Source: Rhodococcus koreensis (lineage in GTDB: Bacteria > Actinomycetota > Actinomycetes > Mycobacteriales > Mycobacteriaceae). Taken from it: DNA of 64,000 bases. The notes beneath the pieces were generated by a model. That model was given only the letters and a program-made list of their open reading frames with translations, did no database searches and had not been told where the DNA came from. Numbering within the stretch: the first letter of the stretch is position 1; each line of letters begins with the position of its first letter. Positions 9,801-18,800 of the stretch are shown here, piece after piece. A program made the position numbers and the translations under genes. The DNA lies in assembly GCF_900105905.1 (NCBI RefSeq), contig NZ_FNSV01000005.1, positions 3,658,001 through 3,722,000 on the forward strand, given 5' to 3'.

Positions 9801-12800
9801 CGACGGTGGCCGCGGCGAGCGTGCCCGCGACGTCCGACGTGGTGACGAGGACCGTCGGCCGGGCGTCGTCGAGCATCGCGACGAGACGCTCGGCCGGATG
9901 GTCGAGTTCGAGCGGCAGATACGCGGATCCGGTGCGCAGGACGGCGAACAGCGCCACCACCATCTCCACCGTCCGCGGCAGTGCGAGCGCGACGATCCGT
10001 TCCGGTCCCGCGCCGCGGCCCAGCAGCAGCCGGGCCATCCGGTTCACGTCGGCGTCGAGTTCGGCGTAGCTCACGGCGCGGTCCCCGAACACGAGGGCCG
10101 TCTCGTCGGGACGGACGAGCGCCGCGTCGGCGAACAGGTCGGCGATGGTCGCGTCGGGCAGGGCTTTCGGCTGGATCGGCACGGGTGTTGCGGCACCGGC
10201 GATTCCGCCGACCATGCCCGACAGGTCCGTGGACCACTCCTCGAGCACGGTCACGTACCGCGACAGCATGCGTTCGACCCGCGACGCCGGGATCTTCTCC
10301 GGATGGAACTCGAACTTCACCTTCACGCTCGCGCCGGGTGTCACGACGACGGTGACCGGGTAGTGCGTGTGGTCGATGCTGTCGCCGCCGCTGATGTCGT
10401 GCGCCGCGTTGAGCGCCGACACCTGCTTCTCGTCCACGAAGTTCTGCAGCACGTAGAGCACGTCGAACAGTTGCCGGTGCTCGGAGACTCGCTGGATGGA
10501 GGCGAGCCCGAGGTAGTCGTACGGGGTCAGCGCCAACCGCTCGGACTGGATGCGCCGCAGCAGGTCGGCGACGGTCTCGTCGGCGCGCAGTGTCGTCCGG
10601 ACGGGGACGGTGTTGAGGAACATGCCCGTCACCGCGTCGATGCCCGGGACCTCCGGTGGCCGTCCGGCCACGGTGGTGCCGAACACGAGGTCGCGGCGTC
10701 CCGTCTCGATTCCGAGGACGACGGCCAGCGCGGCGTTCAGTACCGCGTTGAACGTGACACCGGCGCCGCGGGCACCGGCCCGGAGCCGTTCGCTCAGGTC
10801 CTCGGACAGCACCGCGTCCCGGCGCTGCGGCGGCTGCGGCTCCCCGGTGACCGTCGCGGCCAGCAGCGTCGGTTCGTCGAGCCCGCCGAGGGCGTCGGTC
10901 CACGCCGACTGCGCGGCGTCCGCGTCCCGGGTGGCCAGCCACTGCAGGTAGTCCTCGAAGGACCCTTCCGGGGCGGCGAACCCGGTGTCGTCGCCACCCG
11001 ATTCGTACAGGGCGAGCAGCTGACTGACGACGAGACCGTTGGACCATCCGTCCCACAGCAGGAACTGCCGGTTGATCACCAGTCGGTCGTGGGAATCACC
11101 GAGTCGCAACACCATTGCCCGCCACAGCGGCGGGGCGGTCAGGTCGAACGGTGTCAGCCGGTCCTGCGCCGTCAATTGTGCGGCGTAGGAGTCGCGTTCG
11201 GTCTCGTCGAGTTCGCGCAGGTCGAACTCGGCGACGGGCACGTCCAGTCCGGTGCCGAAGAACTGCACCGGCGCGGGCAGGCCCGCGCTGACGAATCCTG
11301 CTCGCAGCGTGGGGTTGCGGCGTTGCAGGGTTCGCAGCGCGGCGGCGAGCTGATCGGCGTCGAGGCGGTGCTCGAAGTCGAGGGAGAACTGTGCCGTGTA
11401 GATGTCGGTGCCGGAGTCGAACCCGGCCTGGAAGTACAGGCCCTCCTGCAGTGGCGACAGCGGCAGCACCGTGTCCACCCCGCTCGGGCTCGCCTGGACG
11501 ATCCGGTCGATCTCGTCCTGCGTCAGCGTCACGAGCGGCAGGTCGGACGGCGTGAGCATCGCCGGTCCGTCGTGTGCTGCGGCGGCGTCGGCGAGTTCAC
11601 GAAGGGCGGCCACCCAGCCGTCGCTCAACGCGACGGTGTCGGCCTCGCTCAGGTCGGCGTCCGACCAGGCGAACACGGCCTGCAGTTCGGTGCCCTCTGC
11701 GGATTCCTCGCACAGCGCGTTGATGACCAGACGGTACGGACCGCCGAGGTCGGCATCGGGATCGGTTGCCAGGGAGTCGGATTCGACCGCGGGAGTCCAG
11801 GGTTGTCCGGGCGCGGCGTGCGGCATGCGGCCCAGGTAGTTGAACAGCACCTGCGATTCGGACCGTGCCGCGAGGAGACCGGCGGTGCGCGCGTTGACGT
11901 ACCGGAGCATGCCGTAGCCGATGCCGCCTTCGGGCGCGCCGCGCAACTGCTCCTTCACGTCCTTGAGCGTGTCGAGCGCGCCTGCCCGGCTGCGCAACCG
12001 GACGGGGGTGACGTTGGTGAGCCAGCCGACCGTGCGGGAGAGATCCACGCCCTCGGCGAGTTCTTCGCGTCCGTGCCGCTCGAGGTCGACCAGCAGGTCG
12101 TTGGCGCGTCCGCGCTCGGCGAGCCAGCGGTCGGCCGACAGTCGCAGCGCCGCGAGCAGCACGTCGGTGACGTCCGCGCCGACGACGGCGGGCACGGTGG
12201 TCAGCACGGCCGTCGTGAGTGTCCGGTCCAGGCGGACCGTCCGCCGGGCGCCGCTGCTCACCACGGCGTGTCCGTCGGTGCCGGGCACCAGGTCGGCACC
12301 GGGTTCGGTGACCCGCAGCCAGTGGTCGAGTTCTGCCAGGCGGGCCGGTTCCTGTGCCTGCTCGGTGACGACGCGGGCGAATCCGCGCAGCGACGTGGGC
12401 ACCGGGTCGAGTGCCGCGTTCTCGCCGCTGTCGGCGGCCACCCACGCCATGGCGAGGTCCTCGATCAGGGTCCGCCACGACACCCCGTCGATCACCAGGT
12501 GGTGCGCGACGAGCAGGAGCCTGCCCAGTTCCTGCGGGCCTGCGTCGAACCACACCGCGGACAGCACGGTGCCGTCGTCGGGGTTCAGACGGTCTGTGGC
12601 GGCGTCGGATTCGGCCGCCACCATCTCGCGCAGCGCGTCGGCGTCGAGTCCGGTGACGTCGACGCGGCGCAGCGTCAGGTCGGCGGTGGCCGCGATCTCG
12701 AGCGACCACACGCCCGGTGCGTGCCGGGTGAGCGTCTGCCGCAGGCCGTCGTGGTGGGCGATCACCGAGTGCAGGGCCGCCGTGAGGACGGTGGCGTCGG

Positions 12801-15800
12801 TGCCGGCCGGGGTGTGGAGGAGGACGGCCTGGTTGAAGCGGTTCTTTCCGCCACTCCACTCGGACAGCCGGTGGACGACGGGAAGGGGCGGCAGGACGCC
12901 GATGCCCGATTCCTCCACCCGCGGGGCCGGTGCGACGGCGGTGGCCGCGACCAGTCGCGCGAGCGCGGCCGGTGTCCGCTGCTCGAAGATCTGCCGCGGG
13001 GTGACCGTGATCCCCTCCCGGCGAGCGAGATTCACCAGGCGGATGGCGAGGATGCTGTCTCCACCCAGGGCGAAGAAGTCGTCGTCCACCCCGACCGCCC
13101 CGAGACCGAGAACCTCGGCGTAGTGGGCGGCGAGCACCCCCGCGGTCCCGCTCTCCACAACAGGCTCGGAGCTCGCCTGCGCCGCGAAGTCCGGCGCGGG
13201 AAGGGCTTTGCGGTTCAGCTTGCCGCTGGGGCCGAGCGGGAATTCGGTCACGTTCACGAACGCGACGGGCACCATGAACTCCGGCAGCGCCGAGGCGAGG
13301 CGCGCACGGACGTCGTTCAGATCGGCGTCCCCGACGACGTACCCGACCAGCTGTTGCCGGCCGGGCGCGTCCGAGCGCACGACGGCGGCGGCCTGCCGCA
13401 CGCCGGGGCACGCGGCCATCTGCGCTTCGATCTCGCCCAGTTCGATCCGGAAGCCGCGCAGCTTCACCTGATCGTCGATCCGGCCGAGGTACTCGACGGC
13501 ACCGTCCGCGTCGACCCGGGCGACGTCGCCGGTGCGGTACATGCGGGACCCGTTGCGGGAGAACGGGTCGGCGACGAAGCGTTCCGCGCTCAACCCGGGC
13601 CTGCCCAGGTAGCCGCGGGCCAGCTGCGGACCGGACAGATAGAGCTCACCGGCGGCGCCCGCGGGCACGGGCTGCAGATACCGGTCGAGCACGTACAGGC
13701 CGGTGTTGGACGTCGGCAGGCCGATCGGCACGGACGGCGCGGCCGCGTCGATTCCCTGGACGGACGCGGCGTAGCTGACGTCGACCGACGCCTCGGTGGG
13801 GCCGTAGAGGTTGTCGAGTTCCACTCCCGGCAGGAGTTCGGCGACGCGCCGCGCGGACGCCACGGGCAGCGCCTCACCGCTGCAGGAGATGATCCGCAGA
13901 CCGGTGCACCGGGCGGCGGCCGGCTCGGCGAGGAACACCTCGAGCATCGACGGGACGAAGTGCACGCGCGTGATCGACTGCCGCAGGATGACGTCGGCGA
14001 GGTACGCCGGGTCCTTGTGGCCGTCCGGCCGGGCCAGCACGAGCGTCGCGCCGGCGAGGAGCGGTCCGAAGAATTCCAGAACCGACACGTCGAAGCTGGA
14101 CGGCGTCTTCTGGAACACGTTGTCCGAAGGGGTGATCGGGCGGAATTGCTGAACCCACAGCAGACGGTTGACGATGCCGGTGTGCGGCACGACGACCCCC
14201 TTGGGCCGTCCCGTCGAGCCGGACGTGTAGATGACGTAGGCCGGGTGCTGCGGTGCGAGCGGGACACCGGTCAGCGGCTCGGGCGAGTACCGGTCGGCGT
14301 CGGACACCCGGACCTCCGGGACGCCGGAACCGGCGAACGTCACGGTGCCGTCGGTGAGAACGCACACCGGCTCCGCGTCGGCCAGCATGTACGCCAGCCG
14401 GTCCGCGGGGTACCCGGTGTCGAGCGGGACGTAGGCGCCGCCCGCCTTCCCGACCGCGAGCAGCGCCACCATCAAGTCCAGCGAACGCGGCAGTGCCACC
14501 GCGACCTTCGACTCGGGTGCCACCCCACGCTCGGCGAGCAGCCGGGCGAGGCGGTTGGCGCGTGCGTGCAGTTCCGCGTACGTGAGGTGGTCGTCGTCGA
14601 TCGCGACGGCCACCGCGTCCGGCGTCCGCGCGGCCTGCTCCTCGAGCAGGGCGGTCACCGTCGTGTCGGGGAACTCCACCTCGACGTCCCGCAGTGCGGC
14701 CTCGATCGGCTGACGCGACGCCAGCGGGACGGCGGACACGGTCTGGTCGGCGTCGCGGGTCAGCTCGGTGAGATAGGCGATCGTCGACTCCGCGAACCGG
14801 GTCGCGGTCGCCGCGTCGATGCGGGCGGCGTCGTATTTCAGCTCGAGGGTCAGCGCGTCGCCGGGCATCACGATCAGCGTCATTGCGTACGGCGGGTGCT
14901 CGTCGAAACGGATGCCGGTCAACTGCACCGCACCGGACGGGTCCGCGACCGCGCCGTCGCCGAGCGGATAGTTCTCGAACACGACCAGTGTCTCGAACAG
15001 GTTCTGCAGTCCCGCTTCCCGGCGCAGTTCGGCCAGTCCGAGGTACTGGTGGTCGAGCAGCGTCGACTGCTCGTGCTGCCACCGGGCGAGGGCCGCGGCC
15101 ACCGTGTCGGTGGGCCGGTACCGCAGTCGGGTGGGAACGGTGTTGATGAACAGGCCCACCATGGTCTCGATGCCGGGCAGATCGCCGCCGCGGCCCGACA
15201 CCGTCGAACCGAACAGCATGTCCTCGTTGCCGGTGAGGCGGCCGAGGACCAGGCCCCACGTGCCGTGCACCAGCGTGCTGAGCGTCAGCCCGCGGGTCCG
15301 GCCGACCGCGGTGAGGGCGGCGGTGTCTTCAGACGGCAGTGCCACCCGGACACTGCGGATCCCGGACTCGCCCGTCCGCGTGGGTGCAGGGAGTTCCACC
15401 GGCTCGGGAGCATCGGCGAGCGCCTCCCGCCACACCGCGAGCGACGCCTGTCGGTCCCGCACCCCCAGCCATTCGAGGTAGTTCCGGTAGGGCGTCGGCG
15501 TCGGCAGCGCCTGCGGCGTCCCCTCGACGCTGTACAGGGCCATTAGTTCGCGCAACATCACCGGCACCGACCACCCGTCGGCGACGATGTGGTGAATCGA
15601 CTGCAGCAGAAGGAACCTGTCACGTTCGGTTTGGGCGAGCGTGTAGCGCAGCAGGGGTCCGCGGGCGAAGTCGAAGCCCCGCGCCCGGTCCGCCGCCAGC
15701 ACTTCGTCCACGCGCTGCGCCGGATCCGCGACGCCGGTGAGATCGAGTACCTCCATCGGCACCCGGACGTCGTCGGCGACCACCTGGACCACCCGGCCGT

Positions 15801-18800
15801 CCGATACCGCCCGCACCCCGACGCGCAGGGCCGCGTGCCGGTCGACGACGGCCTGCAGTCCGCGGTGCAGCGCCGCCGCGTCGACGGGTCCGGTCAGTTC
15901 GATCACCTGCTGCACCACGTACGGGTCCGTGCCGGTGTCCTCGAACGCCGACTGGAAGTAGATGCCCTCCTGCAGCGGTGTCAGCGGCAGCACGTCGGCC
16001 GCCCCCGCCAGCGCGTCCACGTCCGGCTGGGTCAGCGACACGAGCGGGAAGTCCGACGGCGTGTGACCGCCTAGATCACCGACCCCGGCGAGCACCCGCA
16101 GCACCGCGGTCCACTCGTCGGCGAGGGCCCGGACGGCGTCGCGGGTGAGCACACCGGGCGCCCACGTCAGCGTCGTCCGCAGCACCGGACCGCCGGCACC
16201 GTCCTCGGCGATCACGTCGAACGCGAGGGCATGTCCGATCGGCATCCGCCGGTCGTCGGCGCCGCCCATCGCTTGCGGCAGCCAATCGGCGCCGGTGCCG
16301 GACGTCACCCGCCCGAGGTAGTTGAACAGCACCTGCGGTGCCGGCGTGTGCGCGAGTTCCGGTTTCGCGGCACCGAGGTAGCGCAGGGCGCCGTAGCCGA
16401 ACCCGGCACCCGGGATGCGGCGCAACTGGTCCTTGACCGCCTTGAGTGCGTCGGCGATTCCCGCTTCGTCCGCGGCCGCACCGGGGTCGAGCACCATCGG
16501 GTAGACCGTGGTGAACCAGCCGACGGTCCGGGACAGGTCGAGGGCGGGTCCGTCGCTGCGGCGGACGAGGTCTTCCTCGCGTCCGTGCCCTTCGACGTCG
16601 AGGAGCACGGGGCCGGGTTCGCCGCCGCGCCACCTCCGCAGTGCCACCGCGGCACCGGTGAGAAGAGCGTCGTTGACGTGGCCGTGGAACGCCGCGGGCA
16701 CCGTGGACAGCAGCGGCCCGGTGAACTCCGCAGGCAAGGTCACCGTGAGGGTTTCGGCGTCACCGGCGAGGTCGACGGCAGGGTCGAGCGCCCGCGAGCC
16801 GAGGAGCGGATCGGGTGTGGCTGCGACGTCCGCCCAGAACGGCAGTTCGTGGTCGAACGCGCCCGACTTCGCGTGCTCGTCGAGCAATTCGGACCAGCGG
16901 CGCAGCGACGTCCCGGCCGGGGGCAGTTCGGGGACGCCCCCGGCCGCCGCCGCGGTGCCCGCGCGGGCGAGATCCTCGAGGATGATGCGCCAGGACACTC
17001 CGTCGACCACCAGGTGGTGGCCGATCAGCAACAACCGGCCGGACCCCTCGACCGTGGAGAAGAGGACGGCCTGCATCATCGTGCCCGTGTCCGGGTCGAG
17101 CCGTGCAACCGCCGCGCGGGTCTCGCTGTCGAGTTGCTCTGCGCTGCCGTCGAATTCGACGACCCGCAAGATTCCGTCGACCGCCGCCGGGGAGTATTCC
17201 GGCACGGACAGTGTCCAGTGGTCGCCCCCGCGGCGGAGGCCGCTTCCGTTACCGCGCACCAGCGTCGCGCGCAGGGCGTCGTGCCGCTCGAGTACGGCTG
17301 CCAGGGCCGCCCGCGCGGCGGGTTCGTCGAGGGCCGCCGGAGTCTGCACCAGCACCGACTGGTGGAACGCGGCGATCTCGCCGCCCCTCTCGGCGGTGCG
17401 GGCGAGAATCGGGGTGCTGCGAACGTCCCCGACCGCGACGTCGTCCGAATCGGCGGCGGCCACGGTCCGGCCGTCCTGCGCCCGGGCGAGCGCCTCCGCG
17501 GTGCGGAGCTGGAAGATCTCCCGCGGGCTGATCGAGAGCCCTTCCCGCCGAGCGTGGTTGACCAGCTGGATCGCGACGATGCTGTCGCCGCCCAGCGCGA
17601 AGAAGTCGTCGGTGACACCGACGGACTCCACCCCGAGAACACCCGCCATCAGCGCACACAGGGTTTCCTCGGCGGCGGTGCGGGGCGCGACGTTCTCACC
17701 GGCCGCGCCGAGGTCCGGCTCGGGCAGTGCGCGCCGGTCCAGTTTTCCGTTGGGGGTGAGCGGGAACCGGTCGAGGACGACGAACGCCGACGGCACCATG
17801 TACTCCGGCAGCTTCGACGACGCCCAGACCCGCAGCTCGGCGACGTCCGGCACCGAGTCCTGCTTCGCCACGACGTAGGCCGCGAGATACTTTGTACCCG
17901 TCGGTGTTTCCCGCACGACGACGGCGCTGTGCCGGACGGCGGGATGCGACACGATGCCCGCCTCGACGTCCTCGAGTTCGAGCCGCATGCCCCGGATCTT
18001 CACCTGGTTGTCGGCGCGTCCGAGGAAGTCGAGGGTGCCGTCCGGCGCCCAGCGGGCGAGGTCGCCGGTCCGATACAGCCGGGAACCGTCGTCCGCGAAC
18101 GGGTTTGCGACGAAGCGGGACGCCGTCAGCTCCGGTGCGTCCACGTAGCCGCGGCCGAGGAGGAATCCGCCTGCGTACAGTTCACCGCCGGTGCCGAGCG
18201 GCACCGGGTTCAGGTGCTCGTCCAGCACGTACAGCTGGGTGTTGGGATTCGGGCGCCCGATCGACGTCGCGATCCGCGCGGCGTCCTCCCGGTAGATCAC
18301 GTGCGATACCCCGATCGTCGCCTCCGCCGGACCGTAGCCGTGGTACATCGTGATGGCCAGTTGCGCTCGGAACCTCTCGAACAGCCGGGGTGTGAGAACC
18401 TCACCGCCGCACCACACGTGCTTCAGCGCCGACATCCGGTCCGTGCCCCGGGACAGGTCGAGCAGCACGTCCAGCATCGACGACACGAGGTAGACGAACG
18501 TCACCGACTCGCGCGCGATCAGGTCAAGGAGATACTGCGGGTCCCGTTCCCCGCCAGGCTCGGCCACCACCAGCCTGGCACCCGCCACCAGCGGCAGCAG
18601 GATCTCGTTCACGGAGATGTCGAAAGACAGCGGCGCCTTGAACAGCGACGCGTCCGAAGGTCCGAATCCCAGGATCTCGTCGCGCTGCCACAGCAGTCTC
18701 GCGCAGACGGCCTCGTGCCGGATCATGGCCCCCTTTGGCCTGCCCGTCGAACCCGACGTGAAGATGACGTACGCCAGCCGCGCACCCTGCACGGTCACGG

